Assembly: GCF_005925345.1 (NCBI RefSeq)
Contig: NZ_SSHJ01000008.1
Location: forward strand, 124,001 to 188,000
From: Pedobacter ureilyticus
Lineage (GTDB): Bacteria; Bacteroidota; Bacteroidia; Sphingobacteriales; Sphingobacteriaceae
Length of the DNA: 64,000 nucleotides
Direction: 5' to 3'
Below are positions 41,374 through 53,800 of this stretch, in pieces. Each line of letters begins with the position of its first letter. Positions within the stretch are counted from its first letter, which is position 1. The notes beneath the pieces are model-generated. The model made no database searches. It had not been told where the DNA came from and worked only from the letters and a program-made list of their open reading frames with translations. The position numbers were made by a program, and so were the translations under genes.

Positions 41374-43495
41374 ACTTCAACAACTGATAAGCAATCAGCG
41401 CCGCTAGATAAGCCATTACCGTCATATAAACCAATTGGATAATTGGCCATTTCCACGATTTGGTTTCTCTATAAACAATGGCAACTGTACTCATACACTG
41501 CATGGCAAAAGCATAAAATAACATTAACGATAAGGCCGTTGCAAAGGTGAATATGGGCAAACCAGTTTCCGGATTTTTTGCAGCAGCAATTTTATCGCGT
41601 AACCGCAATTCACCATTTTCGTCATCTACACCTTCTACGCTATAAATGGTAGCCATAGTGCCAACAAAAGCCTCTCGAGCGGCAAATGAAGTAATTAAGG
41701 CAATACCAATTTTCCAATCGTAGCCCAAAGGTTTAATGGCCGGCTCTATAGATTTACCAATAATTCCGGCGTATGAGTTCTCCAACTTCTCTGCAGATCT
41801 ATCTCTTTCTAACGAAGCCAACTGCACGGTATCTGTAGATGTAGCTTCTATCTTATCGTATTTGACATCAATGGCTTCAAAGCGTGAGCTAGGACCATAA
41901 GTAGACATCACCCATAAAATGATTGAAATAGCAATGATGACCTTACCAGCCTCGATTACAAAAGTCTTAGACTTCTCGTACATCGTATACAAAACATTGC
42001 TCCAACGCGGCATGCGGTACACCGGCAGTTCCATAATAAAATACGATCGTTCTTTAGCCTTAATAATAAATTTGAATACCAAAGCCACTAAAATAGCTGC
42101 AATGATACTAATGAAGTACATAGCCATCAGCGTTAAACCTTGAAGACTAAAGAAACCCCATACTTTTTCATCTGGCACTACCAATGAAATCAATAAGGTA
42201 TAAACTGGCAACCTTGCCGAACAGCTTACTAAAGGCGTTACCATAATGGTAATGATCCGGTCTTTCCAGCTTTCGATATTACGAGCACTCATAATAGACG
42301 GCACCGCACAGGCTATCCCGCCAATCATTGGCACAACAGATTTTCCGCTTAGCCCAAACTTACGCATGATTTTATCCATCATGAAAGTAACACGGGCCAT
42401 GTAACCCGTATCTTCTAAAATGGAAATGAGCGCAAATAAGATGGCAATTTGAGGGATAAAAATCACAATTCCACCTAAACCAGCAACTACACCATCCAAT
42501 AGCAAATCAGTAAGCACACCCGCCGGCAAATATTCATGTCCCCATTCAGTTAATTTTGCAAAAGTACCTTCAATTAAATCCATCGGCAACGAAGACCAAG
42601 AGAAAATAGCATTAAAGATGAAGAAGAGGATAAAGAAGAAAATAACGAAGCCCCAAACTTTGTGCGTTAATATAGAATCGAGTTTATCCGTAACGGTAAA
42701 TTTCTTTGCTGCTCCGGTATCGGTTACCACATCGGTTAATACTTTACTTAAATGCTTATATCTGGCAACGGTTTCCTCACCTTGTAATTTGGTGGTATCA
42801 AAACCCGTGCTTACCTCAATAGCTTCAATTTCTTTTTGTTCCTTTTGGGTAAAAAAAGCCAAATGTTCGTGTTGGTGTAATACCTGCAGCGCAAAATAAT
42901 CGTTATCTGTAGTTATTTTTTGCTTAATCGCCTCTATGGCTTGTGGAGCGAAATCTTTAGCCAATATGCTACTGGTTTGCGTAGCAACAGTAGTAGTTTG
43001 AGCAATAGCCTGCTTAAGTTCGGTTAATCCTTCTCCTTTTCTTGCCGAGATGTTTACCACCTGTACGCCTAAACGCTCAGCGAGTTTATCTATATCGATA
43101 TTGATGCCCTCTTTCTTAGCCATATCGGCCATGTTAAGCACCAATAGCATGGGTATACCCAAATCAGCAACTTGCGAGAACAGCAAAAGATTACGGCGTA
43201 AATTGGTAGAATCTGCTACCAGTACGATCATATCTGGATGGCTTGCATTGTTTTTATCCGCAAGCACCTGAAAAACGATGCTTTCGTCTTTACTTTTTGG
43301 GTAAAGGCTATAAGTACCTGGCAAGTCAATAATCTCGGCAGTTTTACCTGATGGAAGCTTGCAGTAACCCGTTTTTTTATCAACGGTAATACCTGGAAAG
43401 TTTCCAATTTTTTGATTTAATCCGGTTAGGAGGTTAAATAGGGTAGACTTTCCTGTATTCGGATTTCCAACTAATGCTACTTTTAAATCGGCCAA
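41372..43495 (-). CDS. feoB: ferrous iron transport protein B
   Basis: 707 residues. N-terminal G domain with G1 GNPNTGKSTLFN, G3 DLPGTYSLYP and G4 NMAD, then a GDI-like linker and a membrane part of about eight to nine helices with two Gate regions (for example VPMIGGIACAVPSIMSARN, and RLPVYTLLISLVVPD). It imports Fe2+ across the inner membrane. feoA lies 4 bases upstream, so the two are one operon. No Fur box was identified upstream. Confidence 0.97.
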   Translation of the reverse strand: MADLKVALVGNPNTGKSTLFNLLTGLNQKIGNFPGITVDKKTGYCKLPSGKTAEIIDLPGTYSLYPKSKDESIVFQVLADKNNASHPDMIVLVADSTNLRRNLLLFSQVADLGIPMLLVLNMADMAKKEGINIDIDKLAERLGVQVVNISARKGEGLTELKQAIAQTTTVATQTSSILAKDFAPQAIEAIKQKITTDNDYFALQVLHQHEHLAFFTQKEQKEIEAIEVSTGFDTTKLQGEETVARYKHLSKVLTDVVTDTGAAKKFTVTDKLDSILTHKVWGFVIFFFILFFIFNAIFSWSSLPMDLIEGTFAKLTEWGHEYLPAGVLTDLLLDGVVAGLGGIVIFIPQIAILFALISILEDTGYMARVTFMMDKIMRKFGLSGKSVVPMIGGIACAVPSIMSARNIESWKDRIITIMVTPLVSCSARLPVYTLLISLVVPDEKVWGFFSLQGLTLMAMYFISIIAAILVALVFKFIIKAKERSYFIMELPVYRMPRWSNVLYTMYEKSKTFVIEAGKVIIAISIILWVMSTYGPSSRFEAIDVKYDKIEATSTDTVQLASLERDRSAEKLENSYAGIIGKSIEPAIKPLGYDWKIGIALITSFAAREAFVGTMATIYSVEGVDDENGELRLRDKIAAAKNPETGLPIFTFATALSLMLFYAFAMQCMSTVAIVYRETKSWKWPIIQLVYMTVMAYLAALIAYQLLK

Positions 43496-43499
43496 AATA

Positions 43500-43715
43500 C
43501 TATTGAATTATAATTACCGCAGCTTCGGCTTTACGTAAACAAAGTTGGTATCCCGCAATGCGGATGGCTATTGGGCAACCCAGTGGAGCACAACGCTCTA
43601 CTTCTACTTCTTCACCTGGAAGACATCCCATTTCCATCAATTTTACAGCCATTTCAGAATCTGTGAACGAGATAATAGTAGCCTTTTTACCGGGATCTAA
43701 TTGCGAAAGTTTCAT
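43500..43715 (-). CDS. feoA: ferrous iron transport protein A
   Basis: 71 residues with an SH3-like fold pattern (LDPGKKATI, VKLMEMGCLPGEEVEVERCAP, IRIAGYQLCLRKAEAAVI). FeoA supports FeoB, perhaps on its G domain. First gene of feoAB. Start codon by family length. Confidence 0.94.
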   Translation of the reverse strand: MKLSQLDPGKKATIISFTDSEMAVKLMEMGCLPGEEVEVERCAPLGCPIAIRIAGYQLCLRKAEAAVIIIQ

Positions 43716-43861
43716 AGAAAAATCTTTATTTACAAGCCAAAAACAACATTTTTACGCTCGTTAAAACGCCTGCAAGTTAACCCTTATTTATATCAAATCC
43801 AAATAAGAATATGTAACAAAAAAGTATTAGCAATACAGTGCTTTACAAGGTAGATATTCAT

Positions 43862-43897
43862 CAAAAAGAAAGGGAGCTAATTTCGCTTTAGCTCCCT
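43862..43897 (-). terminator. terminator of the outer-membrane barrel gene
   Basis: 10-bp stem agggagctaa/ttagctccct (43871-43880 with 43888-43897), 7-nt loop; read on minus it is followed by TTCTTTTTGA. It begins 24 bases after the stop of the gene ending at 43922. Confidence 0.8.
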
Positions 43898-43921
43898 TCT
43901 AAGTGTATAAAATTTTGATGA

Positions 43922-46696
43922 TTACATTCTTCTGCCTGTACCACCCATCCTAAAGTTGCCTTGGCCTCTGCCTTGCTGTTGCGGGCTCATACCTGCAATG
44001 GTACTTAGCGAATAAGTGAAAGAGAACATAAAATAGCGTTTCAACACGTTAAAGTTTTGATCAACAATAGCGTTGGCACTTGCATTACGAATAACACCCG
44101 TATTTTCGTTAAACAAATCATTTACCGAAAGCTTAAATGTTCCTTTATTTTTGAAGAACTGACGACTAATGTAAGCGTTAACCTGGGTATAGTCTGCATT
44201 TGCCGGACCTCTACCCGTTAAGCTATTGTAAGTAACGTCTGTTTGCAAACGGATATTCCCAGGAAACATATAACTGATATCGATATTAGGCGATAAGGTA
44301 TAGAAGTTTGTAGTTTGACCAATGGTATAATTACTATGATCCCATCTACCAGAAACACCCGCAATTAAATCTAATTTATCCATATTAGAAACTAATTTAT
44401 AGCCATTTCTAATCCCAATAGACTTGGTTACATTCTCTAAGCCTTCGGTAACGTTGGTACCTTGACTTGCCGACAAACCGCCGTCTATCTGAAGATTTAA
44501 TTTATTGCCTTTAATAATTGGCAGACCTAAGCTACCAAATAAGTTTGCGCTGTAATTTCCTTTAACGTTTACATAGCCATTTTCAATCTTTCCCAAATCA
44601 TCTCCAGCCTCGGTAATTTCTCTTTGTGCATTACCAAAATCATTAAATGTTTGTGTAATAAATGCTCCCAAAAACAAAGTACGATAACTCGCAAAATCAA
44701 AATTATTATAAAAAATTCTTAAGTTATTAGAGAATGAAGGCTTTAAATTTGGATTACCTAAAGGCACTGTTTGCGTGTTGGTATTGTCTCTTACTGGTTG
44801 TATTTGATCAATACCCGGTTGGTTAGTTCTACCATCATAGCGAATGTTTAAGCGCTTAGAGTTGCTAAAGTTATACCTAAATTGTGCAGAAGGGGTAATA
44901 TTGAAAAAATCTTGTTTAAATAAAAAGCCGGTAGTAAGGTTATCGTTTGCTCTATTGGTAAGTTGTCCAGCTACACCTACATTCCAATTGTATTTCTTCT
45001 CATTTTTATTTAAACTAAAACCTAAGGCATTGGTCCAGGTTGTGTTTTCGAATTCATTGCTATAATCTATGTTTACCACATCATACTGTTGGGTTCCGTT
45101 ATTAAAATCGTAAACCAAACGCTGCCTATTATCATGCATATAGGCGTTCTGTAAGTTAAACTCTAAGCTCAAAGTTTTAGACAACGGCTCTGTATACACC
45201 AATCGGGCAGTATTACTAAACGAGTTTACATTGTTGTTAGTTAACTGATCTAAATTTCTATTTGGAAGCCCATCTAGCGTTTCCGGATTTTTATTGAAAT
45301 TATCCGCTTCGCTATCGTTGATATTTGTGTTTACATTTAAGGAAAGCGTACGTCCACGGCGAAGAAACTTTCTCCTTAGTAACAAGTTGTTACTAATTGA
45401 TGGAGCCTTAGAGCCAGTAATCAAATTCTGCGTACCCACCGCATTTCCGGCAGTATTCATCCTGTCGTAACTACTGAAACTATTTGCACTATTATCTGTG
45501 TAAGAAATATTTGGCTGTATCCTAATTGAAGTTGCCGAGTCCAATTTAGTGTCAATCATAAAGTTTAAACGATGGTTTAATCGCTCGGTAGTACTTTCAG
45601 AGTTTTCTAAACTGGTAGTTGTTCTATTATCGCTCAAAAACCTTTGCGTGCTAGAAGTATTGGTGTTGAATAATGATGTTTTATTAAAGAAGTAACTTCC
45701 GTTAAATTGCATACCATCATCAAATGTATCAGCAAAATCTATACCTGCTGCACTGGTAGTAGTAATACCTTGCTGCGTACCGCCGCCGCCAAACATCTGA
45801 CCACGGCCACCGCCGCCGCCGCCAACACCACCGCCGAAGTTTTGCTTGTTCACGTTATTAAACTGACCTAAAAGCGTAATTCTTTGAGAACCATCAAAAC
45901 GGTTGAGGTTGATATTTACATCATGACGCTCGTCTGTACCATAACCCGCCGTAGCATTTCCGATGTAACCTTTGTTTTTAATGCCATTTTTGGTAACGAT
46001 ATTTAAAATCTTTTCGCGGTTACCATCATCAACACCCGAGAATTTCGATTGCTCAGACATGTCATCAATGATTTGGATTTTATCTACCATATCCGCAGGT
46101 AAGTTTCTGGTGGCCAACAACGGGTCGTTACCCATAAAGTCTTTACCATCTACTCTTACTCTTTTGATCGTTTCTCCTTGGGTGGTTACCGTACCGTCTT
46201 TAGCAACATCTACGCCTGGTACTTTTTTCAGTAGATCTTCTACTACCGAGTTCTCTTTAACTTTTAGCGTAGAAGCATTGATCTCTAAAGTATCTTTTTT
46301 TACCACCACAGGCGGCGTTTCTCCTTTAATTTCTACACCTTGTAGTGTAACCCCGGTATCCTCCATTAAAAGCTCGCCAAAGTTAATACTAGGCTTAGCT
46401 GCGGTTAACTCAAAATCTTTATTAATCGTTTTTAAGCCTAAATAAACTACATATAACCTGTATTTACCAGCGGCAATATTATTAACAGAGAAAGTACCGT
46501 TAGCACTGGTAGATGTTGCACCAACCACTGCAGAATCGGCACTTAACTTTTTAATGGCAATAGAAGCATAGTCTATTGGTTGTTTGTCTTTTTGATTTAA
46601 TACTTTGCCGCTTACAGTACCCTGCGCTTGTGCAAAAGCCATATTGACAAGGCAAAGCATAGCCAATAATAAAAATCGTTGTAAATGTTTGTTCAT
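43922..46696 (-). CDS. large outer-membrane beta-barrel protein with CarboxypepD-reg-like and plug domains
   Basis: 924 residues with a signal peptide (cleavage near AQAQ). After it come a carboxypeptidase-regulatory-like beta domain (about 26-110; GTVSGKVLNQKDKQPIDYAS), a TonB-plug-like part (KVKENSVVEDLLKKVPGVDV, VRVDGKDF), then a long barrel of the OMP_b-brl_3 type. A Gly-rich loop near residues 288-312 is coded by runs of GGT/GGC codons. It resembles TonB-dependent receptors but lacks a clear TonB box and a SusD partner, so it is probably a general outer-membrane barrel of unknown cargo. The tail is Gln/Gly/Arg-rich. Confidence 0.85.
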   Translation of the reverse strand: MNKHLQRFLLLAMLCLVNMAFAQAQGTVSGKVLNQKDKQPIDYASIAIKKLSADSAVVGATSTSANGTFSVNNIAAGKYRLYVVYLGLKTINKDFELTAAKPSINFGELLMEDTGVTLQGVEIKGETPPVVVKKDTLEINASTLKVKENSVVEDLLKKVPGVDVAKDGTVTTQGETIKRVRVDGKDFMGNDPLLATRNLPADMVDKIQIIDDMSEQSKFSGVDDGNREKILNIVTKNGIKNKGYIGNATAGYGTDERHDVNINLNRFDGSQRITLLGQFNNVNKQNFGGGVGGGGGGRGQMFGGGGTQQGITTTSAAGIDFADTFDDGMQFNGSYFFNKTSLFNTNTSSTQRFLSDNRTTTSLENSESTTERLNHRLNFMIDTKLDSATSIRIQPNISYTDNSANSFSSYDRMNTAGNAVGTQNLITGSKAPSISNNLLLRRKFLRRGRTLSLNVNTNINDSEADNFNKNPETLDGLPNRNLDQLTNNNVNSFSNTARLVYTEPLSKTLSLEFNLQNAYMHDNRQRLVYDFNNGTQQYDVVNIDYSNEFENTTWTNALGFSLNKNEKKYNWNVGVAGQLTNRANDNLTTGFLFKQDFFNITPSAQFRYNFSNSKRLNIRYDGRTNQPGIDQIQPVRDNTNTQTVPLGNPNLKPSFSNNLRIFYNNFDFASYRTLFLGAFITQTFNDFGNAQREITEAGDDLGKIENGYVNVKGNYSANLFGSLGLPIIKGNKLNLQIDGGLSASQGTNVTEGLENVTKSIGIRNGYKLVSNMDKLDLIAGVSGRWDHSNYTIGQTTNFYTLSPNIDISYMFPGNIRLQTDVTYNSLTGRGPANADYTQVNAYISRQFFKNKGTFKLSVNDLFNENTGVIRNASANAIVDQNFNVLKRYFMFSFTYSLSTIAGMSPQQQGRGQGNFRMGGTGRRM

Positions 46697-46964
46697 TCGA
46701 TGTGTGAATATTTATTTTTTTGAATTACCTATCAGACTACTAAAAGCCCTAAAAGTTTGTTGAGGAATGTTAAAAGCGCAGTAACATTTTAAATACAACT
46801 AACTTTATCGTTACAAAAGCTAGTTTGCAAATAAAAGTTCAGGAAGCATATTGGGGAATTAAATGCTTTTTTGACGTGAGTGAGGTATTTTTGGGCATTT
46901 GCAGCTAGGTTTAAAAATACTACAAGATTGCAATACCGCTAACAGAAAAAAAATTAAAAAGAGA

Positions 46965-47372
46965 TTAAACCTTGTCTTCATTGTAATTTGATCGGTGCAA
47001 AAGTACATAACTAAACACGCCCATTAAGCAACCTATCATGTCACTAGCAAAATCCCACCACTCGGCAGAGCGATAGGTAAACATTTTCCATTGTAGCAAT
47101 TCTATACCGCCGCCAATAACTACAGATATCATGATGATTTTGAAAATAGTGAGCGAACGGAAGCTATAGTTATGCTGATATTTTATCTTTCCGTAGAATA
47201 GTAAAATGGTGAGTACATAAAAAAAGCCTAGATGGGCAAGTTTATCGAAACCAGTAAAGAAAAAGCCGGGTGAGTGGCTTGCTTTAGATAAATCTATATT
47301 GCAAAGCACTAAAGTTACAACTGCCCAAAGTATGGCCCAACGTTGATACTTTAGTGCTTTAAAACTGGGCAT
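46965..47372 (-). CDS. VanZ-like membrane protein
   Basis: 135 residues from the ATG at 47372 (MPSFKALKYQRW). A TTG four codons earlier would overlap gcvH by 11 bases and is less likely. Four membrane helices and the VanZ pattern FDKLAHLGFFYVLTILLF and GGGIELLQW, ending WWDFASDMIGCLMGVF. VanZ homologues are linked to glycopeptide resistance or envelope stress but mostly lack a defined role. Lies one base after gcvH, as expected for the Bacteroidota gcvH-vanZ pair. Confidence 0.85.
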   Translation of the reverse strand: MPSFKALKYQRWAILWAVVTLVLCNIDLSKASHSPGFFFTGFDKLAHLGFFYVLTILLFYGKIKYQHNYSFRSLTIFKIIMISVVIGGGIELLQWKMFTYRSAEWWDFASDMIGCLMGVFSYVLLHRSNYNEDKV

Positions 47373-47373
47373 A

Positions 47374-47754
47374 TTAAGCGCCAATCAATGCTTTATATTC
47401 GTCTGCACCAAGCAAACCATCTACATCACTAGCATTAGCTAAAGTTACTTTAACCATCCATCCTTGTCCATAAGGATCTGAGTTTACCAGCTCAGGATTG
47501 TCGTTTAATGCCGAATTAAATTCGCTTACTGTACCTGCAACAGGCATGAAAAGATCAGAAACCGTTTTAACTGCTTCTACAGTACCAAACACTTCTTCTG
47601 CTGCAACTTCTGCACCCACAGTGTTGATATCAATATAAACAATATCTCCTAATTCTCTTTGTGCAAAATCAGTAATACCGATGGTGGCTTCGTTACCTGA
47701 TACCGACACCCATTCGTGGTCTTTTGTGTATTTTAACTCTGATGGAAAGTTCAT
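47374..47754 (-). CDS. gcvH: glycine cleavage system H protein
   Basis: 126 residues. The lipoyl lysine lies in [19 protein letters not shown] (about residue 63). It carries the aminomethyl group between GcvP and GcvT (gcvT is at 29516). It is downstream of sprA on the same strand with a 108-bp gap containing its own TAnnTTTG box. Confidence 0.96.
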   Translation of the reverse strand: MNFPSELKYTKDHEWVSVSGNEATIGITDFAQRELGDIVYIDINTVGAEVAAEEVFGTVEAVKTVSDLFMPVAGTVSEFNSALNDNPELVNSDPYGQGWMVKVTLANASDVDGLLGADEYKALIGA

Positions 47755-47798
47755 TTTTATATGATTAAGTTTGTTTATTTTTTTAACGGATTAAAGTC

Positions 47799-47806
47799 CA
47801 AAGTTA
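47799..47806 (-). promoter_or_regulatory. TAnnTTTG box upstream of gcvH
   Basis: On minus TAACTTTG, 44 bases before the gcvH start. No TTG at the normal distance. Confidence 0.4.
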
Positions 47807-47862
47807 ATGATTTTTGTCGGGGCGAAAAATCTTTCTTACTGTTGTAAAAAAATGTTTGTTTT

Positions 47863-50800
47863 TTAATTTAATGTCGCTCTTAAGCTAAAACCAAAATTGC
47901 TGAACGAGGTATTGAACGATTGCGAAGTATAAGGTTTGGTAATATTCGAATCGTAGAATAAACGTACGTTAAAACGCTGGTTCAGTACATAATCTACGCT
48001 TGGGCGTAAGGTAATGTTTTTTGCTCCAGAAGACACTTCGGCCTCTACAATGTCTGCTCTGTAAATTACCGTTTTGTTATCACGAACTGAGATATCCAAC
48101 TTAAAATCCATGTTGTTATCCATTTTTAACTGCTTAAACAAGCCAAACGGAAAACGGAATTTTGTTGTGCGGTAACCCAAGCCAAACACCAAGTTATTTT
48201 CTGAAAGATGAGCCAATTGACTATTTGACAAACTTAAGCCCAACAATCTGGTTTTGTTAATTTCGAAGTTAAGGGTCATATTGTTTTTCAAACGAGTATC
48301 GATCCCAACCAAAGGCGCAAACTGCTCGGCAATACTTACCTGCGCAAATTGATACAATGGCAAGAAGTTACCGTTTACATCCTTACTGCTAGCGAAACCA
48401 TCAACCTCCTCGTACCTTAGCAAGCTGTTAAAGCCGTTTACGCTATACACCGAACGATAACCATGCCTTAAGCTCATTTCAGAAAAACGATCGGCAATGA
48501 AACCATACTTTGTTAGGCCAGAATAGGTTAATCGCCAGTTTGGCAATGGTATTTTAGGCAATGCATTTAAGCTTGATGAATTGGCATCTTTACCGGTATA
48601 AGCAGCTAAGAACGAAAGTACTACCACATCTTGCGAGCTCTTATCGTAACCATTTGCATAACCCGCTGTAACACCACCCGAGTTAGGATTTCGTGCTCCT
48701 AACCTACGCGAAATTACCGACCTGTTATTCATAAACTCGTTAAACACTCCAGAGAGCGTGCTGCCGCTTTTATCTTTAAATGCCGTACCAAAAGTAATGG
48801 TAGAGATGCTATAGTCGCCTGTTGTATTTGGACTTAAATTGGTAAATCCGCCAGAAGGCACATCGTATTTAAAGTTGGTAGAATAGTTTAATGTACGGTT
48901 TTTACTCGCTGTTAAAGTTACCTTTAAGTCTTTTAGCGGTTCTATCGTACTCGTTAACTGAAAATCTTCGCGAAGCGTGTTTACATACAATTGCATCTGA
49001 TTTTCGTCGGTGGTAATCCATCCGTTGTTAACGGCCATCAACCTGATGTCTCTTTGGCTACCGAATACGAAGCCTAAACCCGGTGCACCGCTAACATCAT
49101 CTATACCAAAGAACTTTGTTTTTGGCAGATAACCCGGCAAGAAAGTTCCTTTTGTTTGGGTAAATGCAACGTTCACATTTTTGATACTGGTTAGCAAGCC
49201 AACCATGAAGTTCGAAAACTTAAATACCGTATCCCGATTGTTGAGTGTTCGCCTAATAAAGCCAAACTTATTGTACAGCGAAGCCATATTTAAGGTAGGA
49301 TTTACCTGTATAGTTCTCGAGTTTTGAATGGTATTACCTAAATCAATTGTTGGATCATTTAAGGTAGACAATGCCTCTGTTTGCCAAGTAAAGGTAGTTC
49401 CGTAAGTAGTGGCTACGGTCATCCAGTCCATACCCGGAATTTTATTGATTGGCCAGTTGTATCTTACATTTAAGCTATGGTTATAATCGGTGGTTCTTCC
49501 TAAGCTTTTAAGGTTATTCCAAAGTGTGTCTCTTTTTAAACCATTTATACGTCCTTCTGGCTCATCAATAATGGAGTAGTTGGTGGCATCAAAATCTAAG
49601 CTTAATGATTTGGTTAAATCCCAAGCAATGCCATACACCCTCGTTACCTGAAAATTCTTGTTAAAGGTGGTATTAATTGGAATATAGTTATTTGGATCGT
49701 TGTTTCTCAGTGTATTTTCTGAGTAGAAACGATCGAAATCTATCCTAAAATTAATTGCATTTGGCAATAAAGAAAAATTGAAATCCTTCAATAACTTTAA
49801 GGTATTGGATTTAATCAGTTTATCAAATGGCTGATAGCTTTTGGAGTTATAGCTGTAATTATAAGCTAAGGAAGCTTTGTAAGTATTTTGTATGGTAGAT
49901 TGGTTGATAAAATCGCGATGCGACAACTTACTTTGCGCATAAGAAATATTGAAGTTTTCTATATCCCAAAGCCTTACTTTTGCATCTTCTTTCACTCTAT
50001 CTTTGCGCACATTGGTAAAGGCCAAACTACTACGGGTGGTATAATCCTGTGCAAAGTTTAATATCGAATCTCTTTGTGCTTTGTTAGCAGCATCCAACGC
50101 TTTAGACAATTCGATATCTGGTGTACGCGGATCGAACTGCGGAGTGGCCACCTGCTTAGAATAGCTCACAAACATAGGTACTTTAACCCCACTTGTTTTT
50201 GGCAAAAACTTACCTAATTCCATGTTCGAAGAAATATCAAAAGCGGTATGATCTGCCCTACTACGTTCGCTCACTTTGCTATCTATTGAACCAAAACCTA
50301 CGGTAGATCTAGTTCCCGATACGTTTACATCAGCAAAATCGGCAAGTTTCATGCTCATTCTAGCAGTTGCTGCCCAGCCGCCACGTTCATCAAACTCAGT
50401 TAAGCGCAGTTCGTTAAACCAAACTTGGGCGTACTTGGCTAAGCCATCATCATCCGTAGGAGAGCCTGTTGCTCCCCGCAACGGGTTTTTAACGCCGAGC
50501 ATATACACCCGCACCTTACTCATATCTGGCTGCCCTTTTACAATGATGGTATTTACGCCATCGCTGTAACGGAATGGTTGGTTAATTGGCCAAGGGCCCG
50601 CACCTAAACGGGCATTGTTACGAGCAATTTTCGCTTTTTGAAACAACTCGAGCTCAATATCTAACTTATTATCCTCAGGCCAAATAGCGTACGGATCGCT
50701 TGTGCCCGCCTGCGTTACTCGTAAGGGTTTATTGTATTCGTAATAGTTATCGTCATTATCGGTACCAATTCGTAAAAAGGCACTTAAATCATTATTTTCT

Positions 50801-53800
50801 AAAGCGTGTATCCCATCGCCCTCCAAATGGACATACATTTCTAATCGCTTATAAGATCTAAAATCGTTGATACCCGTTTTAAACGCAGCCCTACCGTAAC
50901 CATCTCGTAAATCTTTTACAATTAACGATAGCGATTGCTCATTCTGACGAGTATCTCCCCTATAGTTACTAAAATCGCGTTCTCTTTCTATACCCGGAGG
51001 AACAACATAAGGGATTGGCGTTCTTCTTCCGTTTTCTTCAATATTTACAGTCCCTAATTCCAAAATAGAATTATCTGCTGGCGGCGTTAAGCCCAAGCTA
51101 GGATCTGCAATTACTTTATTACTTTCGTTTTTGGCATTGTACTGTCTCCACTCGCCACGCACAAACTGAATTTTTGCGAACCTTAAAACAGCGGTATCGG
51201 CAAAATCGGTCATAAACATCCTTACAAAACGGATAGATTTAAAATCTTGAATACCGCCCATTGCTCTCTCATATTGTGCCAAAGGAATACGGATTTGATA
51301 CCAAGTAGCATTTTGCGTTTGCCCGTTTGCCAACTTTACAGAAGAAACTACTTTATCTGTTACGAAACCTTGCCCTACCTGCAAATCTCCCGGACGAATA
51401 GAAACCTTATATTGAAAATATTCGTCAGACTGGGTCATGTTGTTATCACGGTTCACATCTTCGCCATCGGGCAAGGCCGTAGAAGCAGAGTTTTCCAGTC
51501 CTAGCTCTTGCTGCGATTGTTGCGAAGTTTTAGAGTTGCCCTCTAAACCGTTAAAATTCATGTATCTTTTTAAGATACCCGCATTTTCTTGATCTAATGC
51601 CCCACCTCTAAAATAAGCGTAATCATCTGACGACGGATCATTCTCGAATGCAACAGCAGCATCAGGATTTAACAACGCTTTAATCTGGTTAATTTCGTTT
51701 TGGAACTTGGCTCTTTCATTGCTATTAGATAAACCATCCAAACCTACATCTTGTGCACGCCTAACATTTGGATCATTGTCGAAAACCTGTACCACTGGCT
51801 GTAACTTGGCTACCCTACCCCAAATCGTTTCATCGTATTTGGTTGGGTCATCCCCGGCAGGCAAACCGTTTTCAATAGATTTACGGCCGTCTTTTAGAAT
51901 ATCCTCAGAGATGTTACCAATGTTAAAATATAAATCTCCACCTTGTGAGCCTGGCTTGTACATAAACGGATCCATCATCCAAAGCTCTACATACTCAATA
52001 TTGTTGGCTTCAAAATCGTTTACATCTACCCTACGCATTAAACCTCCCCATCTACTCCTTGGGTTTTGCAAAGTTCCGTCTGCATTAAAGCCCGTTGTGG
52101 TAAAATTGTATGGGCCCCTTATCATTGGGTAGTAAGCCAAATCTAACGTTTGCAGCGTAATGGCCTGCCCAGTACTAATTTGTTTAAACGGAAACACTTC
52201 GGTTTCTAAAACTTCTCTCACATAGTGATTAGAAAGTTCGTTTTTATCGTTACGTAAACCCGCTGGTATTTGCCCTTGCCCTCCTCTACCATAAAAAAGT
52301 GGGTCGATATTATAGAAAGCTATTTTAGCTCTGTTATAGCCATAAGACAAACTTGGAGTTAATGCTGGCGAGCCCTCTGGAAATAATTGAGGCGTACCAG
52401 AAATTTGCCAAGCGATAGCGCTCTTCAAATCTATTACCGATCGAGAAGCCTCAAAATCATCGATATAACTGGTACCACCCTTGCTGCCGCCCATATTTAA
52501 GGCAGACGGATGCCCTGGAACCAATTGTGCAAACTCTCCGTAAAAGGTAATGTTAGATTTTTCTTTGGTAGAAATTAAAGGAAGTTTATCTACCAGTTTG
52601 GTTAAAAACCTTGATGAAGAGGTATAATTTACGTCCATCCCCCATATAGAGTTGGAAATAGGTTCTTCCCCAAAGTTTACTTTCGGCGTAATTGGCCGCT
52701 CGGTAAGGTTCATAAAGGTACCACCGATATTCAATTTATTATTTACGCGATAATCTCCACGAAGACCAAACAAAGATCGTTGTTGCAAGCCAAAAAGTTC
52801 ATTGTTTTCTGTAGAAATACGGATAGATTGGCCCGAGCTCAATAAAGCGGTATTCAAGATTTTTACACGACCGCTCATGTAATCTACCGTATAATCGTTA
52901 CCCTCTACCAAAGGAATACTTCCCATAAATACTTTCACAGAGCCTTCGGGCACATTGATGGCATTTAAGCTAAATTCTGAGGAAATCTCTGATTGGTAAT
53001 GACCCTTGATGAGGTATCTATCCTTACCAGGGAAATTTTGTTGGGCAACGACTTTGGTAGAATCGTACAATTGCGGATAGGTGTACTTATCTATCAAATT
53101 GGTTTCAGTAGAAACAAACTGACCAGCCAAATCTTTACCAAAAGGCTCTATTACAGGGAAAATGATTCGACCGTTTTGTGGATCTATAGTGACATAACCG
53201 CTGATGGTATTGGTTAACGAGGTAGCCGACGTACCCGTACCAAAAGTAGGGTTATTGGTAGTGCCTATATTACTTTGCGATGAAGCAAAAGGACTACTTT
53301 GGGCTTCAAAATCAAAAACACCATCGGGCTTACGCTCTTTCTGCTGATTTAGCCGATCTAAAGCTACCGCTTGTAACCAAATTTTATTAGTAGTTCTAGC
53401 TCCTTCGGTAATTACAGCACGCTCTACGCCTGCTGTTTCGTCTATTCTAAAAATATCTAATTTAAAGTTTTGATTACTAATTTGATACCCACCAATGTTA
53501 TAGATGTTTTTCATCATCAAATCCCAAATTGGCAAGTTGGGTTTGGTGGTTTCGTTCTTTAACAGCTTTGCAAATAGAACGTTTGGCGTGGCTTGGTCAA
53601 AAGGCACATCGGTAGAAAACTCACCCACCTGAAACTCCTGCCCATTGTAGGTATAGCGGTAAGCTACTGCCAACAACTCATCTGTATTTAACTGGACGTT
53701 TAAAGAGATATATCCTAACTGCGGATGCATGGTAAACTCTCTATCGGTAAGTTTACGGGCGTAGGTAATTTTAGCGAAGTTATCTGTAGAACCAGAGCCC

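Noticed and set aside
45972..46445. 157-codon plus-strand frame opposite the outer-membrane barrel gene
   Set aside because: Shadow frame of a real gene; no domain and no upstream signal.
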